Shown: positions 7,968 through 16,973, counted from the first letter of the stretch. The stretch is 64,000 bases of DNA from Dermabacteraceae bacterium TAE3-ERU27 (GCA_019218415.1 JAHUUL010000001.1:744001-808000); one strand, 5' to 3'. Notes: a model not told the origin generated them from the sequence alone. A program made the numbers and translations.

Positions 7968-9718
7968 ACAACCGTTCCGCTAATGCCCCCGGTACCACCG
8001 GCACGGTCGCCTGGCTGCTGCGGCAGGCGCGCCCCGTGCTAAAGCCCCTGGCGATCTCCGCCGCCGCGCGCATCGCGCACATAATGATCGGCATCGCCAT
8101 GCTGATGTATCCGCTCTGGCAGCTCGGCAGTTACGCCGCCAGCGGCAGCGGCCAACCCCTCTGGCTGATCTGCCTGGTCCTGATCGTCCTGGCCCTCGCG
8201 AAAGCGGGACTGCGCTACCTGGAACAGTTCAGCGGTCACTACGTCGCGTTTAAGGCGCTGGAACTGCTGCGCGGCTACGCCTACACCCGGCTCTATCCGC
8301 AGTCTCCCGCCCTAACGCGCCGTGCCCGCTCCGGCGATCTGCTGGCCCGCCTCACCCGCGATATCGACCGGATCGAGGTGTTCTACGCGCACACCATCGT
8401 TCCCGCGCTCTCCGCCGCCGCCGTGCCGGTCCTCACCTGCGCCGCCATGTGGCTGCTCGGTGCGCCCCTGCTCGGCCTGCTCACCCTCGCCCTGCACGCG
8501 GCGGCAATCGCCCTGATTTCGCTGGCCGGGTACGGTTTCGCGCGCGGTAACGCCGGGCCTACCCTGCGCGCCCGCTCTGCGATCACCTCGCGCGTGCAAG
8601 ACATCGTGCAGGGCCACCGCGACATCGTCGGTTACGGCATCGAAAAGCCCATGCTCGAGGATCTCGACTCGCTCAATACCGACCTGCTGCGCGCCTCCCG
8701 GCCTTCTCGTGCGCTGCTCGCGCTACGCACCATGTTCGGTACGGCGGGCATGCTCGGCCTGATTGCCGCCACCGCGCTGCTCGGCGCTAACCAGTACGCC
8801 GCCGGTCAGATCGGCCTGCCCGTCCTGCTCGCCTGCATCGGCGGCGCGATGCGCAGCTGGGAAAGCGTCAAAGGGGTGGAGGACTTCTCTACCGCCCTTA
8901 CCGCCTCCCTCGCCGCCGCGAGCAGGCTACGCGAAATCACCGACGCTCCCCCCATCCCCGCAGGCGGCAGCGCCCCGGTGCCGACGGGTCCGCTCGCCCT
9001 CACCGCAGAGGGAGTCGGCTACAGCTACACCGACGGCACCGGTGCCAGGCACGAGGTACTGCGGGACGTCACCGTCCGGGTGCCCGCGGCTTCCTGGACG
9101 GCCCTCGTCGGCGCTACCGGATGCGGCAAGTCCACCCTGGCCACCCTGTGGGCGCGTTTCGAGGACCCGGAAAGCGGCCGCATCACGGTGGGCGGGGCCG
9201 ACGCGGCCACGCTGGACGTCACCGCCCTGCGCGAGGCGGTGGCATACCTGCCCCAGCGCGCCCACCTGTTCAACGACACGGTGGCGGGCAATCTGCGCCT
9301 CGCCGCTCCCGACGCCACTGACGCAGACCTGTGGCGGGTGCTCGAAATCGCGCGGATAGCCGACGAAGTGCGGGCCATGCCGAACGGCCTGGAAACCCTG
9401 GTGGGGGAGGGCGGTGAATCCGTCTCCGGCGGCCAGCGCCAGCGCCTAGCGCTCGCCCGTGCCCTGCTACGTAGCCCCCGCGCGCTGGTGCTGGACGAGG
9501 CCACTGCGCACCTGGACGATATCCTGGCGGAAGAGGTGCGTCGCAGCCTGCGCGCGGCCCTGCCCGAGGCGACGGTCGTGGAGATCACGCACCGGCTCGG
9601 CCAGCTCTCCGGGGTAGATCACCTCTACGTGATGGATTCCGGCCGCATCGTGGAACACGGTAGCGTTGAGTCATTAACGGAAGCGGGGGGCACGTTCGCC
9701 GCCCTGCTCCAACGCTGA
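7964..9718 (+). CDS. CydC-like ABC transporter, permease-ATPase fusion
   Basis: A 584-residue partner half transporter. Its GTG start at 7964 overlaps the TGA of the preceding gene (GTGA), so the two are translationally coupled and likely form a heterodimer. The membrane domain covers about residues 20-310; the ATPase has Walker A GATGCGKST near residue 383, signature SVSGGQRQR near 486, Walker B ALVLDEATAHLD and the H-loop ITHRLGQ. Domain order and length fit CydC or a lipid/peptide-type exporter half. Role by analogy with CydDC would be export of cysteine or glutathione-type thiols; this is inference. Confidence 0.8.
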   Translation: MNNRSANAPGTTGTVAWLLRQARPVLKPLAISAAARIAHIMIGIAMLMYPLWQLGSYAASGSGQPLWLICLVLIVLALAKAGLRYLEQFSGHYVAFKALELLRGYAYTRLYPQSPALTRRARSGDLLARLTRDIDRIEVFYAHTIVPALSAAAVPVLTCAAMWLLGAPLLGLLTLALHAAAIALISLAGYGFARGNAGPTLRARSAITSRVQDIVQGHRDIVGYGIEKPMLEDLDSLNTDLLRASRPSRALLALRTMFGTAGMLGLIAATALLGANQYAAGQIGLPVLLACIGGAMRSWESVKGVEDFSTALTASLAAASRLREITDAPPIPAGGSAPVPTGPLALTAEGVGYSYTDGTGARHEVLRDVTVRVPAASWTALVGATGCGKSTLATLWARFEDPESGRITVGGADAATLDVTALREAVAYLPQRAHLFNDTVAGNLRLAAPDATDADLWRVLEIARIADEVRAMPNGLETLVGEGGESVSGGQRQRLALARALLRSPRALVLDEATAHLDDILAEEVRRSLRAALPEATVVEITHRLGQLSGVDHLYVMDSGRIVEHGSVESLTEAGGTFAALLQR

Positions 9719-9742
9719 CAGGCAAGCCTAGGAAAGACGTAC

Positions 9743-10813
9743 ATGACACATACGCCCCCGCACGGGCAGCAGGAGCAGCCCGCCGCTTTCACGCGCGCAG
9801 AAAAGAACATACTGCGTTACCGCTGGCACCGCCCGCTCGTGATCGCCTCCGGGGTAGGCACGTTTATCACGGCGCTCATCCTGGGCGTAGTCGTCTACCT
9901 GGTTATCGAAAACGGCCCCGGCGTGTTTTTGCTTAGCGAAGAGGACGTTGACGACATCATCTGGATCTTCCTGCTGATCCTGTTCGGCCCGCTCGTGCTC
10001 ATGTTCGTGCGCATGGTGGCGGCCGCGAAAGCGCGCGCCACCGGGTTCGCGGCCACCCCCGACCAGTTCCCCGAGGCCTGGGCATACACCCAGCACTATG
10101 CGCGCCTGGCAGGGCTGGCAAGCGCCCCGGCACTGATCGTGGTCACCGGCAACAACCCGATGTCTACCTCGAATACGCTGCTTTCCCAGCACAGCATCAT
10201 CGTGCACAACGACCTTTTGGAGGTTTCCCGGCCGGGAGGGGACTGCGCCGCGTTCCGTTTCGCCGTCGCCCGCGAAATGGGGCATCTGGTAGCCGGTCAC
10301 CGGGGCTTTCGTTACCAGTTCTTCACCTCGCTCGCTAAGACCGTGCCCTACGTGAAGCACGCGCTGGCCAGGGCCGAGGAATACACGGCGGATCGCTATG
10401 CGACCCTGCTCGCGCCCGACGCCGCCCCGGACTATTTCGGGGTGCTCGCGGTATCGAAACTGCTGTGGCTGGAGGCGAACATGCGCGAGGTGGCGATGCG
10501 GGCGGGAACCGGCGGCAAAGCCGAGATCGTGACCGCGTTCGCGCTGATGGAACCGCCGATCACCTGGCGCGTGCGGGCCCTGACGGACCTGGGGCTTTTC
10601 AGGGCCGAGCTGCCCTGGAACGGCCTGCGCGTAAAAGATAGCGCGGACGGTCCGCGCGATCCCATGATCAGCCTGGAGCGGCTACCCGCGGACACTTTCC
10701 CGTTCCGCCAGGTGCAGGGGGCGTTTTGGCTTCCCCCGACGCCGATCAGCGGTGGCCAGATCTCGCAGCTGTGCGAGAACCTGACCACGCGGCAACGGGT
10801 CGAATCCCGCTGA
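9743..10813 (+). CDS. M48-like membrane protein with altered zinc motif
   Basis: A 356-residue protein with two N-terminal membrane helices (about 31-56 and 72-92) and an M48-peptidase-like domain. Where M48 enzymes have HEXXH, this protein reads REMGH (residues 177-181): the first zinc-binding histidine is arginine (CGC instead of CAC or CAT), while the catalytic Glu, the second His and the third-ligand region AEEYTADRYA (212-221) remain. It is therefore probably an inactive pseudopeptidase, or one that recruits zinc by another residue. It follows the ABC pair by 24 bases and is likely in the same operon, which suggests an accessory role at the membrane. Confidence 0.7.
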   Translation: MTHTPPHGQQEQPAAFTRAEKNILRYRWHRPLVIASGVGTFITALILGVVVYLVIENGPGVFLLSEEDVDDIIWIFLLILFGPLVLMFVRMVAAAKARATGFAATPDQFPEAWAYTQHYARLAGLASAPALIVVTGNNPMSTSNTLLSQHSIIVHNDLLEVSRPGGDCAAFRFAVAREMGHLVAGHRGFRYQFFTSLAKTVPYVKHALARAEEYTADRYATLLAPDAAPDYFGVLAVSKLLWLEANMREVAMRAGTGGKAEIVTAFALMEPPITWRVRALTDLGLFRAELPWNGLRVKDSADGPRDPMISLERLPADTFPFRQVQGAFWLPPTPISGGQISQLCENLTTRQRVESR

Positions 10814-10839
10814 AGCACTTTCGCTCCCGCTAACCGGCC

Positions 10840-11586
10840 CTATTCGGCGGGAATCTCGGCGGGGCTTCCCAGCAGGCTCGGATCTATCTCCGCGAACGCC
10901 TCCTGTACCTCATCCACCAGATCGCGCATGGCGGCGGCAGCGGCCTGGGGGTTGCCCCGGTAGATTTCTACCGCGATGCGGCGATGGTCCTCCATCGCGC
11001 GCGGTTCCGGGTGCGGCGGCATCAGGCCGACCTCGGTGCGCCAGGTCAGTACGGATTCGACCACGGGACTGAGCGCGGCAAACATTTCGTTTCCGCTATA
11101 TGCCAGGATCATCGTGTGAAAGGCGATGTCGGCCCGCATAAATTCCTCGCCCGATCCCTCCGCACCGAGCGCAACCACGCGCAGACCGGCGTCCAGGATC
11201 TCCTGACGTTGTTGTTTAGAAGCGAAACGCGCGGCGGAAGATACCGCCTGCGGCTCTATCGCCAAGCGCAAGGCCGTCAGGGATTCCAGCTGCCTGGCGC
11301 GGTCGGGCCCGGAAAGTCGCCAGCGGATAATCGCCGGATCGAATACCGCCCATTCCTCGCGAGGAAGCACCGTCAGGCCGACGCGGCGCTGCGCACGCAC
11401 TAGGCCAAGGCCCTCCAGCCTGCGCTGCACCTCCCGCGCGACGGTGCGTGAACAGGAAAAACGCTCCTCCAGCCCCGCTAGCGTGAGGGCGGTACCGGGA
11501 GCGTTTTCGCCGGAAACGATCTCTGGGCCGACGGTTTCGAGGATTTCCTCAAACCGGGAGGAAGGCGCGTCATTCATAGTATTCAC
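10840..11586 (-). CDS. FadR-subfamily GntR transcriptional regulator
   Basis: A 248-residue DNA-binding regulator. The N-terminal winged helix (about residues 10-75, with LAGLEERFSCSRTVAREVQRRLE as recognition helices) is followed by an all-helical FCD effector domain (about 95-230), where H and D/R residues of the metal site occur in LRADIAFHTMILA. The frame starts at GTG 11586; ATG at 11577 is also possible. Relatives commonly control gluconate or other sugar-acid genes. gntP and gntK lie about 11 kb away in this window and a palindrome of the right type lies before gntP (23684-23698), so that link is a reasonable inference. Confidence 0.82.
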   Translation of the reverse strand: MNTMNDAPSSRFEEILETVGPEIVSGENAPGTALTLAGLEERFSCSRTVAREVQRRLEGLGLVRAQRRVGLTVLPREEWAVFDPAIIRWRLSGPDRARQLESLTALRLAIEPQAVSSAARFASKQQRQEILDAGLRVVALGAEGSGEEFMRADIAFHTMILAYSGNEMFAALSPVVESVLTWRTEVGLMPPHPEPRAMEDHRRIAVEIYRGNPQAAAAAMRDLVDEVQEAFAEIDPSLLGSPAEIPAE

Positions 11587-11613
11587 AGACTACTCGGCGG
11601 TGGCTAAGGCGCA

Positions 11614-11808
11614 CTAGCAGCAGCCGGTGGAAACGTTTTCTTCATCGAAGGTATCGCGCGCCCGCCAGAATTCTTTTTCGCTCATGGGCGGATGATCGGG
11701 ATGGTGACGGGCGTGCCGTTCCAGATAACGCTCGTAGGCCGACTCCCCGGTGAAGTCGCGCCACAGCGCGCGGGCTTCGCGGGCTTTGTCCCTAATCGTC
11801 TGCCACAC
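11614..11808 (-). CDS. ybdD: YbdD/YjiX family small protein
   Basis: A 64-residue protein when started at GTG 11808, the length expected of the YbdD/YjiX (DUF466) family. The conserved features are present: WRDFTGESAYERYLERH, HHPDHPPMSEKEFWRAR and a C-terminal double cysteine. It always accompanies CstA/BtsT-type pyruvate or peptide transporters and is thought to assist them. An upstream in-frame extension exists but has no family support. It lies downstream of cstA on the same strand, separated by 132 bases that hold a strong hairpin. Confidence 0.85.
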   Translation of the reverse strand: MWQTIRDKAREARALWRDFTGESAYERYLERHARHHPDHPPMSEKEFWRARDTFDEENVSTGCC

Positions 11809-11878
11809 GGCATTGCCCTTTCGTAAACGTGTCGGGCCGATGCGGCAGGCTCCCGCGTGCGGCCAATCTACCCAGTGA

Positions 11879-11914
11879 GGGGCGGGGCACCGGAAAAATC
11901 CCGTGCCCCGCCCC
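11879..11914 (-). terminator. Strong hairpin between cstA and ybdD
   Basis: GGGGCGGGGCAC at 11879-11890 pairs with GTGCCCCGCCCC at 11903-11914, with further GG/CC pairs inside around an A-rich loop. On the minus strand it lies after the cstA stop and before ybdD, so it should reduce or end transcription out of cstA and make ybdD expression sub-stoichiometric, or else stabilise the cstA message. Confidence 0.7.
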
Positions 11915-11940
11915 AATCTAGCGCACCTGATCCGGCGCGA

Positions 11941-14304
11941 TTAGTGCGATTTCTTCAGCCCCGGCACCAGGTCGGGGTCGCCCACCTGCGCGAACTCTGC
12001 CTCCAGCTTCTTATCGAGCTTGGTGGCGAAGAGACCGGACGGAGCGAAGAACTTGGATTCCTGGTACGGGTCCTCGGAGTTCGTTTCGTCCTTGGTGGCG
12101 AGGGTGCGGTAAACCCTGATCGCCGCCGCGCCGATCACGAACGCCACCGCGAGCACGAACACTACCGACAGCGTGCCCTGGATCAGGGTGTTGCGGATGA
12201 TCGCGTTGGTAACCTCGATTTCGGCCGGGTCGGTCAGGTTCGGCAGCAGGGCCTTTGCGTCACACCACTGCTGGAAGTAGCCGATGCGAGGGTCGGTCGA
12301 GAAGATCTTCTGGTAGGAAGCCGTGAACGTAACTGCCGTATCGAACAGGAACGGCAGCAGCGGGATCCATACCCACTTCACGTAGCCCTTGCGCACCACC
12401 ATCACGGTCACCAGCAGCAGCGCCACGGCGGCGATCAGCTGGTTGGCGATACCGAACAGCGGGTAGAGGGTCTTGATGCCGCCGCGCGGGTCGGTCACGC
12501 CCATCATCAGCAGCGAACCCCAGGTGGCCACCACCAGGGCGGTGGCGAGCCAGGCGCCCGCCTTCCAGGAGGGGTCGCGGAACTTCGGCACCAGGTTGCC
12601 CAGCGCGTCGGATACCTGGAAGCGGGCCACGCGGGTCACCGCGTCTACCGCCGACAGGATGAACAGCGCCTCGAACATGATGGCGAAGTGGTACCAGAAG
12701 CCCATCATGGCGCGGCCGCCACCGATCTGGTGCAGGATGTGCGCCATGCCGACCGCCAGGGTCGGTGCGCCGCCGGTGCGGGAAACGACGGACGGTTCGC
12801 CCACGTCGTTAGCGAGCTGGCGGTAGGCCTCGGCGTCGGTGAACACCTTCGGCGCGCCCGTTTCGTCCCAGGACTCCCAGACAACGCTGATCTTGTTGCC
12901 GTGCGTGTCGGTCACTCCCAGGTTCTTCATCGCCACGGCCGTGATCTCTTCCCGGTCGGTGACGGTCTGCGTAACGGAGGTGCCCGCCAGGCTGTCGATC
13001 GAGGCGGAGGGGGTGTTCATGCCGAAGTAGATGCCGGGGTTGAGCGACACCGCCGCCGCCAGAGCCATGATCGCCACGAACGATTCCATCAGCATGCCGC
13101 CGTAGCCGATCATGCGCACGTGGGTTTCCTTCTGCACCATCTTGGGGGTAGTACCGGAAGAAACCATGGCGTGCATACCGGAGAGGGCGCCGCAGGCGAT
13201 GGTGATGAAGAGGAACGGGAACAGGGTGCCCGCGAACACGGGGCCTTCGGTGTTGCTCGCGAACTCGGTGACGGCGGGCATTTCCGCGAGCGGCTGCACC
13301 AGCACGATGCCGAGCGCCAGCACGACGATGGTGCCGACCTTCATGAAGGTGGAAAGGTAGTCACGTGGGGTAAGCAGCACCCACACCGGCAGCACGGCGG
13401 CCAGGAAACCGTAGATAACCATGGCCCACACCAGCGTTTCGGGCGAAACGTGCAGGTAGGTCTGGCCGAAATCGGATTCGCCGACCCAGCGGCCCGCGAT
13501 GATGACCAACATCAGCAGGGCGAAACCGGCAATCGAAACCTGCGTGATCTTGCCGGGCTGCACGTAACGCAGCCACAGGCCCATGCCGACGGCGATCGGG
13601 ATGGTCATGCCTACGGAGAACACGCCCCAGGGGGATTCTGCCAGGGCGTTTACGCAAACCATGGCCAGCACGGCCAGCACGATCATCAGCATTACCAGCA
13701 CAACCACGGTAGCTACGGTGCCGCCGATCTTGCCGATCTCGTCGGTCGCCATCTGGCCGAGGGAACGGCCGCCGCGCCGCATGGAGAAGAACAGCACCAG
13801 CATGTCCTGCACCGCGCCGGCGACGCAGACGCCCAGGATGATCCAGAGCGTGCCGGGCAGGTAACCCATCTGGGCCGCGAGGACGGGGCCGACCAGGGGG
13901 CCAGCACCTGCGATGGCGGCGAAGTGGTGGCCGTAAAGCACCACGCGGTTGGTCGGGTCGAAGTCTTTTCCGTTATTGATGCGCTCCGCCGGGGTGGCGT
14001 TCGCATCGTCGGGGCGCATGATCGTGCGCTGAATGTAGAGCGCGTAGAAGCGGTAGGCGATGGCGTAGGTGCAGACGGCCGTGACCACGAACCAGATCGT
14101 GTTCACTTCCTCGCCGCGCACCACGGCCAGCATCGTCCAGCCGATGGCACCCACGATGCTGATCGCCACCCAGAGGGCGATCTTCGCCGGGGTCCACTTA
14201 TTTCGCGGTTTTACCCCGACCGGAATGCCGTCCTTGTTTCTGATAATTAGTTCTTCCTCTTCCTCTGTGTAAGAGGGGAGGGCGGGCGCGGCGCTCCGCG
14301 TCAT
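11941..14304 (-). CDS. cstA: CstA-family carbon starvation / pyruvate transporter
   Basis: A 787-residue polytopic membrane protein, with about 16-18 hydrophobic segments, of the CstA family (peptide or pyruvate uptake; E. coli CstA and BtsT are proton-coupled pyruvate transporters). Family landmarks are RFYALYIQRTIMRPDD, NRVVLYGHHFAAIAGAGPLVGPVLAAQMGYLPGTLWI and SSGTTPKMV. The start is ATG 14304, because AAGGAG lies at 14312-14317; a longer frame upstream has no support. ybdD follows. A sigma-70-like promoter lies at 14369-14396, inside a large inverted repeat. Confidence 0.93.
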   Translation of the reverse strand: MTRSAAPALPSYTEEEEELIIRNKDGIPVGVKPRNKWTPAKIALWVAISIVGAIGWTMLAVVRGEEVNTIWFVVTAVCTYAIAYRFYALYIQRTIMRPDDANATPAERINNGKDFDPTNRVVLYGHHFAAIAGAGPLVGPVLAAQMGYLPGTLWIILGVCVAGAVQDMLVLFFSMRRGGRSLGQMATDEIGKIGGTVATVVVLVMLMIVLAVLAMVCVNALAESPWGVFSVGMTIPIAVGMGLWLRYVQPGKITQVSIAGFALLMLVIIAGRWVGESDFGQTYLHVSPETLVWAMVIYGFLAAVLPVWVLLTPRDYLSTFMKVGTIVVLALGIVLVQPLAEMPAVTEFASNTEGPVFAGTLFPFLFITIACGALSGMHAMVSSGTTPKMVQKETHVRMIGYGGMLMESFVAIMALAAAVSLNPGIYFGMNTPSASIDSLAGTSVTQTVTDREEITAVAMKNLGVTDTHGNKISVVWESWDETGAPKVFTDAEAYRQLANDVGEPSVVSRTGGAPTLAVGMAHILHQIGGGRAMMGFWYHFAIMFEALFILSAVDAVTRVARFQVSDALGNLVPKFRDPSWKAGAWLATALVVATWGSLLMMGVTDPRGGIKTLYPLFGIANQLIAAVALLLVTVMVVRKGYVKWVWIPLLPFLFDTAVTFTASYQKIFSTDPRIGYFQQWCDAKALLPNLTDPAEIEVTNAIIRNTLIQGTLSVVFVLAVAFVIGAAAIRVYRTLATKDETNSEDPYQESKFFAPSGLFATKLDKKLEAEFAQVGDPDLVPGLKKSH

Positions 14305-14350
14305 AGCCGTACTCCTTTGTAGTGGGCTGGTGTTACAAAGACTCAGGCGA

Positions 14351-14402
14351 AACCGTCTGACGTAAAAAATAATAGTCATTGACTAACTCTCGTCAAACGG
14401 TT
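14351..14402 (-). promoter_or_regulatory. cstA promoter flanked by a 12-base inverted repeat
   Basis: On the minus strand TTGACG (14391-14396) and TATTAT (14369-14374) are separated by 16 bases. AACCGTCTGACG at 14351-14362 and CGTCAAACGGTT at 14391-14402 form an inverted repeat matching at 11 of 12 positions, 40 bases centre to centre. One arm contains the -35 hexamer and the other covers the probable transcription start, as expected for a repressor operator. The bound protein is unknown. Confidence 0.55.
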
Positions 14403-14500
14403 TTGCGGGGATCGCTTTTCAGACTTCTACCAGGAGTTATGGAGGTTTGTCTGCGCTAGGGGCGTAAGTCCCTCGTGAGCGGCCAAAATGGGGGAGTTGT

Positions 14501-15286
14501 CTAGTGAAATAGGCGCGGCTTACGTCGGTAGAACACCTCCGCGCCCTCGCTGGCGGAGGACGGGCCGACGATGTCCAGGGTGTCGGCCTCCGTCAAAAAC
14601 GGCAGGCAGGCGGAGGCCAGGCGCTCGAAAACGTCTAGCTGTTCCCGTTCCGCGTCGGCCACCAGGGTCAGCCCGTCGCCCTTTCTGAGCAGGGCCAGGG
14701 AGCGCACCCTGTCGTCCGTGGAAGAGAGCACCGACAGGGCGTCGCACATTCCCGACGGCAAGCGGGTGGGGTGGGGTTTTTCCTCCGGGGGTGCGCCGTA
14801 GAAATCCTGGGTTGGCTTTATACGCTGCTGGCGCTGCAGCGCCGCGTCCAAGAGGAGCTGCTTTTCGAGCGGGACCGCGTGCGTGGCCGGGTCCAGGGTG
14901 GCGCCCGCAACCTGCGGATAGCGGGCGAAGAAGCGCATGATGTCGTCGAAAGTGACCACCTTCGCGTAGGTGCCGTCCCGCAGGAACGGGTGGGTGGCGC
15001 GGAAAGACGCCTCGCTGGTAAATAGCGGTAGGCGCGTATTTAGCGTGCCATCCCGGTAGATTCCCAGCCCCTCCCGATCGTGGGAGGCGGTCACGACCAC
15101 CTGGGCGCGCATGGTCAGTTCTTCCAGCAGCAGGTTGAACGTATCGAACTGTTCCGGGCCGTCCTGTTCGCAGAGCCGGGCGGCGATCTCGGCCAGGGGG
15201 CTGGCGTAGGTGAACAGGTTTCCCGTCATGGCCTCGATTATGGCACCGGGGAAGGCGTTGGCCCCGGGCCCTCCTACCCGGCTCAC
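14501..15286 (-). CDS. SseB-like protein
   Basis: A 261-residue cytoplasmic protein. The centre (about residues 60-145) reads like the SseB N-terminal domain: GIYRDGTLNTRLPLFTSEASF, then a hydrophobic strand and GATLDPATHAVPLEKQLLLDAA. SseB proteins are linked to serine sensitivity and protein secretion, but the molecular role is unknown. The frame starts at GTG 15286; an internal ATG at 15229 is an alternative. It is divergent from the methionine cluster. Confidence 0.5.
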   Translation of the reverse strand: MSRVGGPGANAFPGAIIEAMTGNLFTYASPLAEIAARLCEQDGPEQFDTFNLLLEELTMRAQVVVTASHDREGLGIYRDGTLNTRLPLFTSEASFRATHPFLRDGTYAKVVTFDDIMRFFARYPQVAGATLDPATHAVPLEKQLLLDAALQRQQRIKPTQDFYGAPPEEKPHPTRLPSGMCDALSVLSSTDDRVRSLALLRKGDGLTLVADAEREQLDVFERLASACLPFLTEADTLDIVGPSSASEGAEVFYRRKPRLFH

Positions 15287-15425
15287 GGTTTGTGAACCCC
15301 TTGCGGAAGGGTGCGCAGCCGTCTCTTACGGGGGAGTGTTAAGAAGTGAGTCGCTGTGTGAACGGTTTGGTTTGCGCCCGCCCACCGAAGGCTTAAATTA
15401 AAACCATGAACAAACGAATGCGGCG

Positions 15426-15593
15426 CTGACGAGCACGTCAGCCACCAGATGAGGGCAAGCCCGGCGCGAGAAGAGACGGCAGAGACCGACCCCGCCAGGC
15501 TAAGCAACCCGCCCGCCGCATCGGATGGAACGTCCGCGTGCCCGTCAGAGAAAAAGAACCAGGACTCACCCGTAAGTTCACTTCTGACAGGAG
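15426..15593 (+). promoter_or_regulatory. Candidate riboswitch leader of metY (SAM-type suspected)
   Basis: The 200 bases before metY are untranslated and structured. CTGACGAGCAC (15426-15436) pairs with GTGCCCGTCAG (15538-15548) with one mismatch, closing a domain of about 100 bases that contains GGGCAAGCCC, AAGCAACCC and GTGCCC elements reminiscent of the SAM-I/SAM-IV clan. The same CTGACG can instead pair with CGTCAG at 15436-15441. GTCAGAG (15544-15550) can instead pair with CTTCTGAC (15581-15588), which would hold the AGGAG (15589-15593) in a stem. Competing helices of this kind suggest ligand-controlled translation. The class is not settled. Confidence 0.5.
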
Positions 15594-15600
15594 CAAGACC

Positions 15601-16968
15601 ATGACCATCGGCCCCGATTACCTCAGCCACCCCGAATGGGGTTTCAACACCCGCCAGATCCACGCCGGCTACAGCGGCGATCTGGCCACCGGCGCGCAGA
15701 CCCCGCCGCTCTACGTCACCAACTCCTTCCATTTCCCGAGCGCGCAGTCGGCCGCAGACCGCTTCGCCCTGAAGGAACTAGGCCCCATCTACAGCAGGCT
15801 CGGCAACCCCACCAGCGAATTCCTGGAAAACCGGCTCGCAAACCTGGAGGGAGGCGTCGGCGCGCTGCTGACCTCCTCCGGGCAGGGCGCGATCACCCTG
15901 GCGCTGCTCACCCTCGCCCGGCAGGGCAGTAACATCGTGGCCTCCAATTCGATCTACGGCGGCACCTACAACCTGCTCGCGCACACCCTGCCGCGTTACG
16001 GGGTAGAGACCCGCTTTGTCACCCCGGGCGATTACGACTCGTGGCAGGAAAACACGGACGAAAACACGGTCGCCTACTTCGGTGAGGTGGTGCCGAATCC
16101 GCGCGGGGACATCCTCGACATCGAACGCATCGCCCAGACGGCCCACGAAAACGGTATTCCCCTGGTGGTAGACAGCACCGTGGCCACGCCGTACCTGTGT
16201 CGGCCCATCGCATGGGGAGCCGACATTGTGGTGCACTCCGCCACCAAATACCTGGGCGGACACGGCTCCGCGCTCGCCGGGGTGATCGTGGACGCGGGCA
16301 ATTTCGACTACGCGGCAGATGGTGCCCGCGCACGCTTCCCCGGCTTCAACACCCCGGATCCGTCCTATCACGGGCTCGTCTACGCCCGCGACCTCGGGGT
16401 GGGCTGCCCGCTGGGGGCGAACCTGGCTTTCATCCTCAAGGCCCGCGTGGAGGGCCAGCGCGATCTCGGCTTCGCCGTCTCGCCGTTCACCGTGTTCACG
16501 CTCGGTCTGGGGGTGGATACCCTCTCCCTGCGCATCGAACGGCACGTGGAAAACGCCCGCGCCGTGGCCGAACACCTTGCGAGGCTGCGCGGCAAGGGGC
16601 AGATAACCGAGGTGCGCTATTCCTCCCTGCCGGATTCCCCCTACCGGGAACTCGCGGAAAAATACCTGCCCAGGGGCGCGGGCGCGGTGCTCAACTTCGA
16701 CCTTGCCGGGGGATATCCGGCGGGTAGGGCATTCGTGGACGCGCTGGAACTGCACTCACACGTCGCAAACATCGGTGATGTGCGCTCTCTCGCCATTCAT
16801 CCCGCCTCCACCACCCATTCCCAGCTCAGCGTCGAGGAACTCGCGGCGCAGGGAATCGGCGCAGGCACGGTGCGGCTCTCGGTAGGCATAGAGGACAGCG
16901 CCGACATCATCGCCGACATCGACCGCGCGCTCGCGGCGGTCGCAGCCGACGCCACGGCCAGCGCGTAA
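15601..16968 (+). CDS. metY: O-acetylhomoserine sulfhydrylase
   Basis: A 455-residue PLP enzyme of the Cys/Met metabolism family that makes homocysteine from O-acetylhomoserine and sulfide. Start chosen at ATG 15601, 7 bases after AGGAG, rather than an in-frame upstream start inside the leader. The PLP lysine is in DIVVHSATKYLGGHGSALAG; the N-terminal GFNTRQIHAGY and the RLGNPTSEFLENRLANLEGG stretch are typical of MetY. It opens the cluster metY-metF-metE-metX, which covers sulfide incorporation, methyl donor supply, methylation and homoserine activation. Confidence 0.95.
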   Translation: MTIGPDYLSHPEWGFNTRQIHAGYSGDLATGAQTPPLYVTNSFHFPSAQSAADRFALKELGPIYSRLGNPTSEFLENRLANLEGGVGALLTSSGQGAITLALLTLARQGSNIVASNSIYGGTYNLLAHTLPRYGVETRFVTPGDYDSWQENTDENTVAYFGEVVPNPRGDILDIERIAQTAHENGIPLVVDSTVATPYLCRPIAWGADIVVHSATKYLGGHGSALAGVIVDAGNFDYAADGARARFPGFNTPDPSYHGLVYARDLGVGCPLGANLAFILKARVEGQRDLGFAVSPFTVFTLGLGVDTLSLRIERHVENARAVAEHLARLRGKGQITEVRYSSLPDSPYRELAEKYLPRGAGAVLNFDLAGGYPAGRAFVDALELHSHVANIGDVRSLAIHPASTTHSQLSVEELAAQGIGAGTVRLSVGIEDSADIIADIDRALAAVAADATASA

Positions 16969-16973
16969 ACGCT

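Noticed and set aside
11857-14250. A 797-codon frame opposite cstA, rich in His, Gly and Gln
   Set aside because: Composition is the antisense of a hydrophobic protein; no motif is present and cstA on the other strand is certain.
15426-15548. Cobalamin riboswitch before the methionine genes
   Set aside because: The B12-box and the long conserved core are not present, and the domain is too short; metE itself has no structured leader.
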